Origin: Synechococcus sp. RSCCF101
Lineage (GTDB): Bacteria > Cyanobacteriota > Cyanobacteriia > PCC-6307 > Cyanobiaceae
Length of the DNA: 64,000 nucleotides
Assembly: GCF_008807075.1 (NCBI RefSeq)
Contig: NZ_CP035632.1
Span: 1,674,001-1,738,000, forward strand
Reading direction: 5' to 3'
This document shows, in pieces, positions 55,818-64,000 of this stretch. The notes below the pieces were generated by a model. The model was given only the letters and a program-made list of their open reading frames with translations, had not been told where the DNA came from and searched no databases. The position numbers and the translations under genes are program-made. Within the stretch, counting starts at the first letter, position 1. Every line of letters begins with the position of its first letter.

Positions 55818-57232
55818 ACGGCTTCGGGCCTTGGCCCGCCCAGCTCAAGGCCTGCGATCTGCGCCAGGTGGCCGGACCAGTGGGCCACATCAGCGCGGCG
55901 TGCCGCCTCCACCATGATGCGCAGCAGCGGTTCGGTGCCGCTGGGACGGACCAGGACACGGCCCTCGGCGCCGAGGGCCTGCTCGGCCGCCTCCACGGCC
56001 TGCCGCAATGCGGTGCTGGAGCGCCACTGGCGCCGGCGGTCGGCGTCCTCGACGCGCACGTTGATCAGCCTCTGGGGATAGGGCTGGAAGCTCTGATCCA
56101 TCCAGCCGGCGAGATCGCAACCGAAGCCGTCCAGGTGACGCAGCACCTGCAGGGCGGTCAGGAGGCCGTCACCGCTCATGCCGTGGGCGGCCGAGAGGAT
56201 GTGGCCCGACTGCTCACCACCCAGACCCGCTCCGGTGGCCTCCATGGCGGCATGGACGTGCTGATCACCGACGGCGGTGCGCTCCATCAGCCCTCCGGCC
56301 TGCTGCCAGGCCCGCTCGAAGGCGAGGTTGGTCATCAGTGTTGTCACCAGGCGAGACTCCGGCAGCGCTCCGGGTTCTCGCCTGAGGGCCGAGCCCCAGA
56401 GGTGGAGGATCTGATCGCCGTCCACGACCCGGCCGCGACCATCCACCGCCAGCATCCGGTCGGCGTCGCCATCGAAGGCGAATCCCGCGCTGGCGCCCCG
56501 CTCGAGCACGGCCTGCCGGAGGGGATCGAGGTGGGTGCTGCCGCAGCCGACGTTGATCCGCGTTCCGTCGGGATCACCGTGGAGAACGGTCACCTCGGCA
56601 CCCAGATCACGGAACAGCTCCGCGCCGCAGGCGGTGGCCGATCCCCAGCAGAGGTCGAGCACGATCCGGGCTCCTTCGAGCCCCACGCCGCCGAGGCTGG
56701 CGGCAAGGAAGTCGCGGTAGGCGGCGAGCAGGTCGTGTCGCTGATGGGCCGCACCGCAGCCGGTGAGAGCCGGCCGGATCACCGCGCCGGGTCGATCCCC
56801 GCGGAGGCCGGCCTCGATGGCGTCCTGCCGGGCGCGGTCGAGCTTGGCGCCACAGGCGCCGAACACCTTGATGCCGTTGTCCTCGGGCGGGTTGTGGCTG
56901 GCGGAGACCATCAGGCCGCCGGCGGCGCCGCAGCGTCGGATCAGGTAAGGAATTGCGGGGGTCGGGCAGAGCCCGATGCTCCAGACCTCCCGGCCTGCGG
57001 CGGTGAGACCGGCCGTGAGGGAGGCCACGACCATGGCGCCGCTGCTGCGGGAATCCATGCCCAGCAGGATCGGACCGGCGGGACCGAGCACCTGTCCGGC
57101 CCAGTAGCCCACCTGCAGAGCCAGGGCAGGAGTGAGAACGGTGCCGACCCGACCGCGGATTCCATCGGTCCCGAAGCCCGGGGTGGAGGACCCCAGCGGA
57201 GCGCCGATGGGAAGAGGGGCCGATTCGGCCAT
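55802..57232 (-). CDS. glmM: phosphoglucosamine mutase
   Basis: Interconverts glucosamine 6- and 1-phosphate on the way to UDP-GlcNAc for peptidoglycan and LPS. The 476-residue protein has FGTDGIRGRVG at the N-terminus, the phosphoserine loop MVSASHNPPEDNGIK near residue 109, the magnesium site DGDADR, EQSGHI for sugar binding and the C-terminal RPSGTEPLLRIM. The ATG at 57232 was chosen; 57247 adds five residues. TATCCT on the minus strand (plus 57256-57261) is a -10 candidate. Confidence 0.93.
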   Translation of the reverse strand: MAESAPLPIGAPLGSSTPGFGTDGIRGRVGTVLTPALALQVGYWAGQVLGPAGPILLGMDSRSSGAMVVASLTAGLTAAGREVWSIGLCPTPAIPYLIRRCGAAGGLMVSASHNPPEDNGIKVFGACGAKLDRARQDAIEAGLRGDRPGAVIRPALTGCGAAHQRHDLLAAYRDFLAASLGGVGLEGARIVLDLCWGSATACGAELFRDLGAEVTVLHGDPDGTRINVGCGSTHLDPLRQAVLERGASAGFAFDGDADRMLAVDGRGRVVDGDQILHLWGSALRREPGALPESRLVTTLMTNLAFERAWQQAGGLMERTAVGDQHVHAAMEATGAGLGGEQSGHILSAAHGMSGDGLLTALQVLRHLDGFGCDLAGWMDQSFQPYPQRLINVRVEDADRRRQWRSSTALRQAVEAAEQALGAEGRVLVRPSGTEPLLRIMVEAARRADVAHWSGHLAQIAGLELGGPRPEAVQAPA

Positions 57233-57280
57233 GAACACCGCAAGCACGCGCGCAAAGGATACGGGTGGCTCAGCTGGGTC

Positions 57281-57493
57281 TCAAGTGCGCCAGCGGCGCG
57301 GACTCCAGAGCACCCGGCACCAGGCCACCAGGGCCAGCAGCAACAGCAGGCCCACCGCCCAGCCCGGCAGCAGGCGCAGCGGCCAGAGGGGCCGCAGCAG
57401 CCAGCAGGTGAGACCCGCGGCGGTCAGCAGCAGAGCACGCCATCGCTGGGAGGCCCCGGGGAGGCGGCTGAGGGAGGCGGGCAGGCGCGGCAC
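57281..57493 (-). CDS. small membrane protein of unknown function
   Basis: From a GTG at 57493 this frame gives 70 residues with a basic N-terminus and two hydrophobic stretches (ALLLTAAGLTCWLLRPLW and LLPGWAVGLLLLLALVAWC), ending in a short basic tail. It fills the gap between glmM and the transglycosylase gene. The hydrophobic pattern and its position make it plausible; there is no family match I can name. Confidence 0.45.
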   Translation of the reverse strand: MPRLPASLSRLPGASQRWRALLLTAAGLTCWLLRPLWPLRLLPGWAVGLLLLLALVAWCRVLWSPRRWRT

Positions 57494-57565
57494 GGAACGA
57501 CGGGGCGGCGAAAGAAAGCGGTGGCAGGAGGCGGTTGGCAGGAGGCCGTCAGCCTGGCGACCAGA

Positions 57566-59629
57566 ATGCCGGCCCCGCTGAGCCGCTTCCAGGTGCGCAC
57601 CTCGCCAGCCAGTTCCATCGCCGGGGCCGTGCTGCTGGCGGGAACCGCGGTCGCCGCCATGGCGGTGCTGCTGAGCGGCCGGAGCCTGCTGAGAAGCCGG
57701 CAGCCCACCCTCACCCCGGACAGTCCTGCCCGCGTGCTGCAGGTGACGCAGCGCCGGCACCCCGACCCGGAACGGAGGCGGGAGGCGGCCCTGCTGCTGG
57801 AGGGATCGAGCGGTTCGGCGGCAGAGCGCTGGAGCCTGATGCAGGGGCAGGGCTGGGGTCGTTCCGCCCTGGCCGCCGTGGCGCTCAAGCGCCAGGCGGA
57901 GGCGGCCCGTGCCCTGGGACGCAACGGGAGCGCAGGGTCCCTGTGGCGAGAGCTGGACCGGCGCTTCCCGCAGGCTCCCGCCCGGGCGGATGCGCTCTAT
58001 TGGCTCAGCCGGAATCAGCCCCTGAAGTGGGAGACCCTGCTGGCGTCCTTTCCGGCCCACCCCGCCGCCCTGGCCGCCGCCGTCGAGATGGCCTCCGAGC
58101 CCCGGCTCCGGTTGCAGGGGGCCACTCATCTCGCCCGCTGGGGTGCGATCTGGCCGGGAGCGGCTGAGGTGATCGACGAGGCCTGCCGGGAGAGCGAGCC
58201 CCCTCCCCGGCCCTCCCAGCGGCGGCTGCTGGCCGCAGGGCTGAGCGAGGCGGGGCGGCACGAGGGGGCTCTGGCCTGCCTCGACGGCACGGCAGCGGAT
58301 GCGGCGCTGCAGCTCTCGCTTGCCAGACGTCTGCTCTGGGGCAGCGCGGAGGAGGAGCGCCGCGGCGAAGCGGCCCTGCTGCGCCTGGCCCGGCAGGAGC
58401 CGGCGCACCCCGCCGCCATGGAAGCGGTGCGGCTCCTGGCGGCGGTTCCCGACACCGGCGACCTGCTCCGACAATTGCCGCCCTCCCTGGAGGATTCCGC
58501 CCCGGTCGCCGCCCATCGCGCCCTGGCCGCGGATGGGGAGGGCGGCAGCGAGGTGCTGGCCCGCTGGCCGGCTGACCCGGCCGGCTGGGAGATGGCCTGG
58601 CGGCTGGCCCGCCGCGGGGCTCTTCAGGGCGAGTGGAGCGACACGGAGCGCTGGCTGCTGGAACTGAATGCTCTGCCCCTGCCGGCGCCCCAGCGCTCCC
58701 GGGCCCGGTTCTGGCTGGGGCTGAGTCTCTGGAATCAGGCGCGCCGGGGGGAGGCGCGCCAAACCTGGCGGGAGCTGCTGGAGCGCGATCGCTGGGGCTA
58801 CTACGCCTGGCGGGCCAGCGAGCGCCTGGGCCTGGCCGGGCTGCCGTCCCCCCGCGACCGCGAGGCAGAGCTCCCGGAGGTGGCCTGGACACCCCTCAAC
58901 AGTGGTGACGGCCTGATCGACGCGCTGTGGCGCCTCAACCAGCCCCTGGAGGCCTGGGAGACCTGGCGGCTGCGCCGGCCAACGGTGCCGGAGGCCGGCG
59001 CCCTCGGCCCGCTCGAGGCCGGCCAGCTGGCGGCCCATCGAACCGAAGGCCGGCTGCGCCTGGGCGTGGGCGACAGCTGGGGAGGGCTGGCCCAGCTGGA
59101 TCGGGCCCGCCTGCGCTGGCGCGATGCGGGCTGCAGCGATCAGGCCCAGCTGGAGATCAGTGCCCATCCGGTCCTGTTTGGACCGGAGTTCACGGCAGCA
59201 GCGGCGGAGGCGGCGGTCTCCCCCCGTCTCCTGCTGGCGGTGGCCCGGCAGGAATCCCGTTTCAGCCCGGCGGTGGTGTCGGTCGCCGGGGCGGTGGGCC
59301 TGCTGCAGCTGATGCCCGCCACAGCCGCCGAGGTGAACGGGGGCCCGCTGAGCCGAGGCCAGCTGGAGGAGCCGGGGCTCAACGCCCGGCTGGGAGGCCG
59401 CTACCTCGACCGGCTTCTGCTGCTCTGGCAGGAGCGGAGCATCCCTGTCGTGGCCAGCTACAACGCCGGCCCGGGCGCCGTGTCCGGCTGGATCAGCCCC
59501 GAGCTGGAGGAGGAACCGGAGGTCTGGGTCGAGCGGATCCCTTACAGGGAGACGCGGCTGTATGTGAAGACGGTGCTGGGCAACCTCTGGAGCTACGGGC
59601 AGCTGGGCGGCGCGCCGCTCTGCCCCTGA
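57566..59629 (+). CDS. soluble lytic murein transglycosylase (Slt70-like)
   Basis: Cuts peptidoglycan glycan strands with formation of 1,6-anhydro ends in the periplasm. It is 687 residues. There is a membrane anchor or signal near residues 16-40 (IAGAVLLAGTAVAAMAVLLSG), a long helical Ala/Arg/Leu-rich superhelix with TPR-like repeats, and a C-terminal SLT domain with RQESRFSPAVVSVAGAVGLLQLMPATAAEV, holding the catalytic Glu, and VASYNAGPGAV. The ATG at 57566 puts the anchor at the N-terminus. Confidence 0.9.
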   Translation: MPAPLSRFQVRTSPASSIAGAVLLAGTAVAAMAVLLSGRSLLRSRQPTLTPDSPARVLQVTQRRHPDPERRREAALLLEGSSGSAAERWSLMQGQGWGRSALAAVALKRQAEAARALGRNGSAGSLWRELDRRFPQAPARADALYWLSRNQPLKWETLLASFPAHPAALAAAVEMASEPRLRLQGATHLARWGAIWPGAAEVIDEACRESEPPPRPSQRRLLAAGLSEAGRHEGALACLDGTAADAALQLSLARRLLWGSAEEERRGEAALLRLARQEPAHPAAMEAVRLLAAVPDTGDLLRQLPPSLEDSAPVAAHRALAADGEGGSEVLARWPADPAGWEMAWRLARRGALQGEWSDTERWLLELNALPLPAPQRSRARFWLGLSLWNQARRGEARQTWRELLERDRWGYYAWRASERLGLAGLPSPRDREAELPEVAWTPLNSGDGLIDALWRLNQPLEAWETWRLRRPTVPEAGALGPLEAGQLAAHRTEGRLRLGVGDSWGGLAQLDRARLRWRDAGCSDQAQLEISAHPVLFGPEFTAAAAEAAVSPRLLLAVARQESRFSPAVVSVAGAVGLLQLMPATAAEVNGGPLSRGQLEEPGLNARLGGRYLDRLLLLWQERSIPVVASYNAGPGAVSGWISPELEEEPEVWVERIPYRETRLYVKTVLGNLWSYGQLGGAPLCP

Positions 59630-59631
59630 CC

Positions 59632-60111
59632 TCAGGCGAGGGGCCAGTCCGCCGCGAGGCGATGGCCGATCGAGATGCCCGCACCGACGAGCAGCAGCAT
59701 GCTGCAGGCCATGAGGAGCGGTGAGGGCACCACGCGGATCCGCGTCAGATCCAGGCGGCAGAGCAGAACCGCGGAGGCCAGGATCAGCACTTCACTGAGC
59801 ACCCGCAGATTCAGCAGGTAGAGGCCGGCGGTGATCACCAGCAGCAGCGTCACCACCAGCGTGAGCACGCGGCTGGAGGCCATCAGCAGCGACAGATGGC
59901 GGAGCAGCAGCTGGGGCAGGGAGCAGACCACCACGACGATGGTGGTCTGGATCAGCTCCACCGACCAGAAGAGCTGGGGCTCGATGCCACGCAGCGCCAT
60001 GGCCCTGGGGGTCAGCAGGGTCCAGTGCAGACCGAAGTAGATGCTGACCCCCATCAGCACCAGCGTCATCGGCGCGCGCAGGGGGATGGAAGCCAGGCGC
60101 AGCAGGGCCAT
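59632..60111 (-). CDS. hypothetical membrane protein
   Basis: A 159-residue protein with four probable spans: PMTLVLMGVSIYFGLHW, TIVVVVCSLPQLLLR, VLTLVVTLLLVITAGLYLL and LLMACSMLLLVGAGISIG. A LDLTRIRVVPSPLL linker lies before the last one. No family was recognised. The ATG at 60111 was chosen because upstream sequence in the same frame lies antisense to the thioredoxin-like gene. It converges on the transglycosylase gene, ending 2 bases away. Confidence 0.6.
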   Translation of the reverse strand: MALLRLASIPLRAPMTLVLMGVSIYFGLHWTLLTPRAMALRGIEPQLFWSVELIQTTIVVVVCSLPQLLLRHLSLLMASSRVLTLVVTLLLVITAGLYLLNLRVLSEVLILASAVLLCRLDLTRIRVVPSPLLMACSMLLLVGAGISIGHRLAADWPLA

Positions 60112-60195
60112 CACGGACCGGAATCCCGCAGCAGCGACCCCGCCATCATCAACGCTTTCAGCGAGAGTGGATGGCCTCGCGACAGACCCCAGACC

Positions 60196-60786
60196 GTGGC
60201 GTCCGCATCCCCTGCGCCCTCCGGCCCGCCCGGAGGCCCCTCCGATCGCAGCATCCCCGGTGGCTGGGAGCGGATCCTGCTGGTGGCGCTGGCGCTGGTT
60301 CTCACCGGGGTGATCGCCGTCGCCCGGCAGAGCAGCCGTCCGGAGGCGCCGATGGACAGCCTGGCCAGGCGCTCTCCCGAACTCTCCGTGGCCCTGGCGA
60401 ACGGCCGGCCCACCCTGGTGGAGTTCTATGCGGACTGGTGCGAGGCCTGTCAGGCGATGGCCCCGGCGCTGCAGGCGGTGGAGGAGCAGGTCCGGGGTGG
60501 AATCGATGTGGTGCTGCTCAATGTCGACAATCCCCGCTGGCAGCCGGAGCTGGACCGCTACGAGGTCAACGGCATTCCCCAGCTGGAGCTGTTCGGCGCC
60601 GACGGCACCCCGGCGGGGCGCTCGCTCGGGGCCCGCAGCGAGCAGGAGCTGACCGCCCTGGTGTCGGCGCTGATCGAGGATCGCCCTCTGCCCCGGATGG
60701 CGGGCGTGGGGCCCTCCAGTTCCCTGGCGACGCCGGACCGGCCGGAGCCCGCAGGGGGGGCGGCCGGTCCGCGCAGTCACGGCTGA
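60196..60786 (+). CDS. membrane-anchored thioredoxin-like protein
   Basis: A 196-residue protein with an N-terminal membrane anchor (about 28-46, ILLVALALVLTGVIAVA) and a thioredoxin domain with YADWCEACQAM (WCxxC), LNVDNPRWQPELDRYEVNGIPQLELF and the cis-proline IPQ. It resembles HCF164/TxlA, which passes reducing power across the thylakoid membrane for cytochrome c or b6f assembly. The GTG at 60196 is a reasonable start. The tail after residue 165 is disordered and Pro/Gly-rich. Confidence 0.83.
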   Translation: MASASPAPSGPPGGPSDRSIPGGWERILLVALALVLTGVIAVARQSSRPEAPMDSLARRSPELSVALANGRPTLVEFYADWCEACQAMAPALQAVEEQVRGGIDVVLLNVDNPRWQPELDRYEVNGIPQLELFGADGTPAGRSLGARSEQELTALVSALIEDRPLPRMAGVGPSSSLATPDRPEPAGGAAGPRSHG

Positions 60787-60829
60787 GCCCGGCCCACCAG
60801 CTCATCACATCCTTCACCGCTGCCTCCCC

Positions 60830-61552
60830 ATGGACCGCTTCCGGGTCGACCGCATCGCCGCCACACCCCAGCCGCAGCAGTGCGTCTATGCGGCCATGCA
60901 TCAGGACTACAGCGAGAGCTACGTGGTCGCGGACCGGGAGAGCTGGCCCGACGAGCGCAGTGCCGGCGAGATCTGTGTCAAGCGGCTCCTGGCCGGCGAG
61001 CGCGGTCACTACGGCCCGCTGGAGCACGCCCAGATCGTCTTCAACGTGGGCTACTTCCCCCATTCGGTCATGCAGCAGGCCCGCACCCACCGGGTGGGTG
61101 TGAGCTTCGACGTCCAGTCGATGCGGTACACCGGCGAGCGCATCTGCAGGGCGGCCCGGGGGGAGCTGGATCTCGAGGAGGTGGTCTACCTGCGGCCGGT
61201 GGGCGACTACAACGACCGGCAGGGCAAGCGCTACCGCTACAGCGAGAGCCAGCGGGAGAGCGACCTGGCCTTCTGCCGCCGGTCCGTCGAGCGCTACAGC
61301 CAGCGGTTGTCGGAGGGCTTCTCCGAGGAGCACGCCAGAGGCCTGCTGCCCTTCGACTACCGCCAGCACTTCGTGGTGAGCTTCACCCTGCGGGCTCTGC
61401 TGCACTTCATGGATCTGCGGGCCAAGCGCGATGCCCAGCTGGAGATCCGCTGCCTCTGCGACCTGCTCTGGCCCCATCTGCAGGACTGGGTGCCCGAGAT
61501 CGCGGCCTGGTATGAGGAGTCGCGACTGCACAGGGCCCGGCTGGCGCCCTGA
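60830..61552 (+). CDS. thyX: FAD-dependent thymidylate synthase
   Basis: Makes dTMP from dUMP with FAD and methylene-tetrahydrofolate, replacing ThyA. The 240-residue protein shows LEHAQIVFNVGYFPHSVMQQARTHR and VGVSFDVQSMRYTGERI, the cyanobacterial version of the ThyX signature (THR plus eight residues to Ser, versus the usual RHRx7S), and FDYRQHFVVSFTLRALLHFMDLR. The neighbouring dcd gene supplies dUMP, so the two act in one pathway although they converge. Confidence 0.93.
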   Translation: MDRFRVDRIAATPQPQQCVYAAMHQDYSESYVVADRESWPDERSAGEICVKRLLAGERGHYGPLEHAQIVFNVGYFPHSVMQQARTHRVGVSFDVQSMRYTGERICRAARGELDLEEVVYLRPVGDYNDRQGKRYRYSESQRESDLAFCRRSVERYSQRLSEGFSEEHARGLLPFDYRQHFVVSFTLRALLHFMDLRAKRDAQLEIRCLCDLLWPHLQDWVPEIAAWYEESRLHRARLAP

Positions 61553-61561
61553 TCCGGCCGT

Positions 61562-62161
61562 TCAGAGGCGGGCCATGGTCACCCGTTCCGGCTGGTCCTG
61601 GTACTTGCCGGCCCGGTCGCTGTAGGTGGTGTCGCAGGGATCACCCTCGAAGAAGAGCAGCTGGCAGATGCCCTCGCCGGCATAGATGCGGCAGTCCGCA
61701 CCGGAGCTGTTGCTGAATTCCAGGGTGAGATGTCCCTCCCAGCTGGCCTCCGCCGGCGTCGTGTTCACGATGATGCCCAGACGGGCGTACGTGCTCTTCC
61801 CCAGGCAGATCACGGTGATCGTGGGCGGCACACGCAGCCGTTCCAGCGCCACCCCCAGGCCATAGGAGTGGGCCGGGAGGATGAAGAAGGCGCCGTCCTC
61901 ATCGCGGTGCAGGGGAGCGGGCTCGAGGTTGGCCGGATTGAACCGCTTCGGGTTCATCACCGTGCCGGGCACGTGGCGGAAGATCAGGAATTCCCGGGGC
62001 GAGAGGCGCAGGTCGTATCCGTAGGAGGAGCAGCCGAAACTCAGCACGCCCAGGCCGGCATCGGGTCCGCCGGAGGGCAGCTGGCGCACCAGGTCCGGCT
62101 GAAACGGCTCGAGCATGCCCTCGGCGGCACGGGCAACGATCCAGCGATCGTTCTTCAGCAT
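61562..62161 (-). CDS. dcd: dCTP deaminase
   Basis: Deaminates dCTP to dUTP, feeding dUMP to ThyX. The 199-residue protein starts MLKNDRWI, with LSFGCSSYGYDLRLSPREFLIF, RVPPTITVICLGKSTYARLGI, and the catalytic-Glu block TPAEASWEGHLTLEFSN, then GEGICQLLFFEGD. The ATG at 62161 was chosen by family length. It diverges from rph with 57 bases between them. Confidence 0.94.
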   Translation of the reverse strand: MLKNDRWIVARAAEGMLEPFQPDLVRQLPSGGPDAGLGVLSFGCSSYGYDLRLSPREFLIFRHVPGTVMNPKRFNPANLEPAPLHRDEDGAFFILPAHSYGLGVALERLRVPPTITVICLGKSTYARLGIIVNTTPAEASWEGHLTLEFSNSSGADCRIYAGEGICQLLFFEGDPCDTTYSDRAGKYQDQPERVTMARL

Positions 62162-62218
62162 CGCCCGCACCGGCAGCCCTGGCTGGGATCGTAGGAGAGG
62201 CGCACCGCTGGACCGCCC

Positions 62219-63016
62219 ATGCCCCCCTCCGCCGAGTCCCGTCCCGAGGCAGCAGCCGGCAGCGGGCCCCGGGCCGATGGCCGAGCGTTCGATGCCCTGC
62301 GCCCCATGCGGGTGCGATGGGATCCGATGGGCTTCGCCCTCAGCTCGCTCACGATTCACAGCGGCCGGACGGTGGTGCTCTGCAGCTGCTGCATGGAGGA
62401 GGGCGTGCCCGGCTGGCGCAAGGGCAGCGGGCTGGGCTGGCTCAGCGCTGAGTACCGGCTTCTGCCGGCCTCGACGCCCCAGCGCCAGCGTCGCGAGACC
62501 CTGAAACTCTCGGGCCGGACCCAGGAGATCCAGCGCCTGATCGGCCGCAGCCTCAGGGCGGCGATCGACCTGGCCGTGCTCGGTGAACGCACCCTGCTGA
62601 TCGACTGCGATGTGATCCAGGCCGATGCCGGAACCCGCACCGCCTCCGTCACGGGAGCCTGGCTCGCCCTGGCCCGGGCGCTGCAGCGCCTGGAGGCCGA
62701 CGGTCTGCTCACGGGGCCGGCCCGGCTGCGGCAGATCGCCGCGGTGTCGGTCGGACTGGTGGGGGGAGCGGCCCTGCTGGATCTCGACTACAGCGAGGAC
62801 AGCCGGGCCGATGTGGACCTGAATGTGGTCATGACTCAGGACCTCGACCTGGTGGAGCTGCAGGGCACCGGGGAGGGGACCTGTTTCCCCCGCCGCGAGC
62901 TCGATGCGCTGCTCAGCCTCGCCGAGGGGGGCATCCGAACGCTGCTGCAGGGCCAAAGGGACGCCCTGGCGACGGCGGATCGGCCTGAGGGCGTTCGCAG
63001 TGAACATCGTTCGTAG
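62219..63016 (+). CDS. rph: ribonuclease PH
   Basis: A phosphate-dependent 3'-5' exoribonuclease that trims tRNA 3' ends. It is 265 residues. Marks: RADGRAFDALRP, EEGVPGWRKGSGLGWLSAEY, SGRTQEIQRLIGRSLRAA, DCDVIQADAGTRTASVTG and LDLDYSEDSRADVDLNVVMT. The first 20 residues are a poorly conserved extension. The stop codon lies inside the NtcA binding site of the next promoter. Confidence 0.94.
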   Translation: MPPSAESRPEAAAGSGPRADGRAFDALRPMRVRWDPMGFALSSLTIHSGRTVVLCSCCMEEGVPGWRKGSGLGWLSAEYRLLPASTPQRQRRETLKLSGRTQEIQRLIGRSLRAAIDLAVLGERTLLIDCDVIQADAGTRTASVTGAWLALARALQRLEADGLLTGPARLRQIAAVSVGLVGGAALLDLDYSEDSRADVDLNVVMTQDLDLVELQGTGEGTCFPRRELDALLSLAEGGIRTLLQGQRDALATADRPEGVRSEHRS

Positions 63017-63054
63017 CGATCACTACAGGGGTGGGCCTGTGCGATCCGTAGGGT
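63013..63054 (+). promoter_or_regulatory. NtcA-activated promoter of ntcA
   Basis: A perfect NtcA site GTA-GCGATCAC-TAC (63013-63026) is followed after exactly 22 bases by TAGGGT (63049-63054), a TANNNT -10 box. This is the standard layout of promoters activated by NtcA (GTAN8TAC-N20-24-TAN3T) and implies that ntcA activates itself under nitrogen shortage. The site overlaps the rph stop codon. Confidence 0.88.
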
Positions 63055-63141
63055 CCCCCAACCTGTGGGGTGGGGATGCCCGGCTTACAACGCGGTTTCA
63101 GCCGTACAGCCGGTTCCTCCCTGGGAGCCCAGGGGACCCCC

Positions 63142-63813
63142 ATGCTTCTGGACGACAGCAGCCAGCCCAGCCGGACGCTGCTGGACGTGATCCGGACCCT
63201 GAGCGGGGCCACGCCGGAGAGCATCGAACGCGGCAAGACCATCTTCTTCCCGGGTGATCCGGCGGAGCGCGTCTACCTGATCCGGCGCGGAGCGGTGCGG
63301 CTCTCCCGCGTCTATGAATCCGGCGAGGAGATCACCGTGGCCCTGCTGCGGGAGAACAGCCTCTTCGGGGTGCTGTCCCTGCTGACCGGGCAGCGATCCG
63401 ATCGCTTCTATCACGCGGTGGCCTTCACACGCGTGGAGATGGTCACGGCTCCCGCGTCATCGGTGCGCCGAGCGATCGAAGCCGACGCGAGCGTGGGGCT
63501 GCTGCTGCTGCAGGGGCTCTCCTCCCGCATCCTCCAGACCGAGACGATGATCGAGACCCTCACCCACCGCGACATGTCGTCGCGGCTGGTGAGCTTCCTG
63601 CTGGTGCTCTGCCGCGACTTCGGCGTGCCGGACAAGGAGGGCATCACGATCGATCTGCGTCTCTCCCATCAGGCGATCGCCGAGGCGATCGGCTCGACGC
63701 GGGTGACCATCACCCGGCTGCTCGGTGACCTGCGCAACGCCGGTCTGCTGCAGATCGACCGCAAGAAGATCACCGTGTTTGACCCCGTGGCCCTGGCCAA
63801 GCGCTTCAGCTGA
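63142..63813 (+). CDS. ntcA: global nitrogen regulator NtcA
   Basis: The CRP-family regulator of nitrogen assimilation, which responds to 2-oxoglutarate. It is 223 residues from the ATG at 63142, the same size as in other cyanobacteria; an upstream frame reaching 63070 would precede the likely leader. The sensor domain has [19 protein letters not shown] and [22 protein letters not shown]. The long helix has [17 protein letters not shown]. The DNA-binding helix-turn-helix is [25 protein letters not shown]. It probably controls many nitrogen genes outside the window. Confidence 0.97.
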   Translation: MLLDDSSQPSRTLLDVIRTLSGATPESIERGKTIFFPGDPAERVYLIRRGAVRLSRVYESGEEITVALLRENSLFGVLSLLTGQRSDRFYHAVAFTRVEMVTAPASSVRRAIEADASVGLLLLQGLSSRILQTETMIETLTHRDMSSRLVSFLLVLCRDFGVPDKEGITIDLRLSHQAIAEAIGSTRVTITRLLGDLRNAGLLQIDRKKITVFDPVALAKRFS

Positions 63814-63867
63814 GGGCGGCCGGGCCGCCCCCCCACACGGCGATACTGAGCCCCTCCGCTGCGTGGT

Positions 63868-64000
63868 GTGTCCGGCTGGTTGCTGATCCTGGCGCTGCTG
63901 GTGCTCGGCGGCGTGCTGGCCACCCTCGGGGACCGGCTGGGAAGCCGCATCGGCAAGGCTCGCCTCAGCCTGTTCAACCTCCGGCCGCGGCGCACGGCGG
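63868..64000 (+). CDS. DUF3084 domain protein, cut by the window end
   Basis: The first 44 residues of a gene that continues beyond the window. From a GTG start they read a membrane anchor GWLLILALLVLGGVLATLG followed by DRLGSRIGKARLSLFNLRPRRTA, which matches the N-terminus of cyanobacterial DUF3084 proteins. The function is unknown. It lies 54 bases after ntcA, as in other picocyanobacteria from memory. Confidence 0.78.
   Translation, partial: MSGWLLILALLVLGGVLATLGDRLGSRIGKARLSLFNLRPRRTA

Noticed and set aside
54647-57565. Upstream part of the very long open frame leading into the transglycosylase
   Set aside because: It runs across the GlcNAc kinase in another frame and antisense to glmM; the true start at 57566 opens with a membrane anchor.
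59632-60780. Extended version of the membrane protein gene reaching into the thioredoxin gene
   Set aside because: Sequence before the ATG at 60111 is antisense to the thioredoxin-like gene and unlike a protein.

Overview
The window reads as a chromosomal segment of a high-GC picocyanobacterium, most likely the Cyanobium / freshwater-Synechococcus lineage. This rests on a psbA gene for photosystem II D1, psbO, ferredoxin-dependent GOGAT (glsF), NtcA with its own binding site, the carotenoid hydroxylase CrtR, the tocopherol/plastoquinone methyltransferase, IctB, LL-diaminopimelate aminotransferase, several small families confined to cyanobacteria, and RNase E with the cyanobacterial arginine-rich tail. 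By eye about two thirds of bases are G or C. Coding density is very high, many neighbours overlap by 1-4 bases, and no insertion sequence, prophage, CRISPR array or rRNA operon was seen. No taxonomic search was possible.

Layout. 0-4 kb: a possible cobalamin riboswitch, then the cobalt importer cbiMNQO and a convergent DMT permease with a histidine-rich tail. 4-12 kb: tRNA-Pro, lipoyl synthase, glsF with a YciI-like gene, and a phosphodiester glycosidase. 12-18 kb: an IscA-like gene, then the str operon (rpsL, rpsG, fusA, tuf, rpsJ) and a LON-domain protein. 18-28 kb: vitamin E/plastoquinone methylation, phenylalanine synthesis, RNase HII and RNase E, a large radical SAM protein, dapL, clpS and a CPBP protease. 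28.9-40.4 kb: a photosystem II neighbourhood with a radical SAM gene, cofG, psbA, aroC, eda, ftsH, sat, psbO and coaBC. 40.5-47 kb: tRNA-Ala, small cyanobacterial genes, pyrB, a 3-methyladenine glycosylase, a creatininase-family gene, gatC, crtR and tRNA-Leu. 47-60 kb: ileS, a cupin gene, a FIST sensor gene, trmB, ictB, and an amino-sugar/cell-wall group (GlcNAc kinase-like, glmM, lytic transglycosylase). 60-64 kb: a thioredoxin-like gene, thyX and dcd (both serve dTTP supply), rph, ntcA, and the start of a DUF3084 gene.

How the parts fit. The psbA region brings together the D1 subunit, an FtsH protease of the type that removes damaged D1, and the manganese-stabilising protein. The last kilobases hold a textbook NtcA-activated promoter in front of ntcA. 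Promoter -10 boxes of the form TANNNT sit very close to many start codons, which suggests short or absent leaders.

Two cautions. Three genes (a DMT permease, ftsH and a creatininase-family gene) are broken by five frameshifts, each explained by one missing base in a G or C run. The pattern looks more like sequence error than gene decay. No clear new defence or biosynthetic system was found. The better leads are the His-rich permease beside the cobalt importer, the inverted repeat leading the str operon, and the radical SAM genes around psbA.
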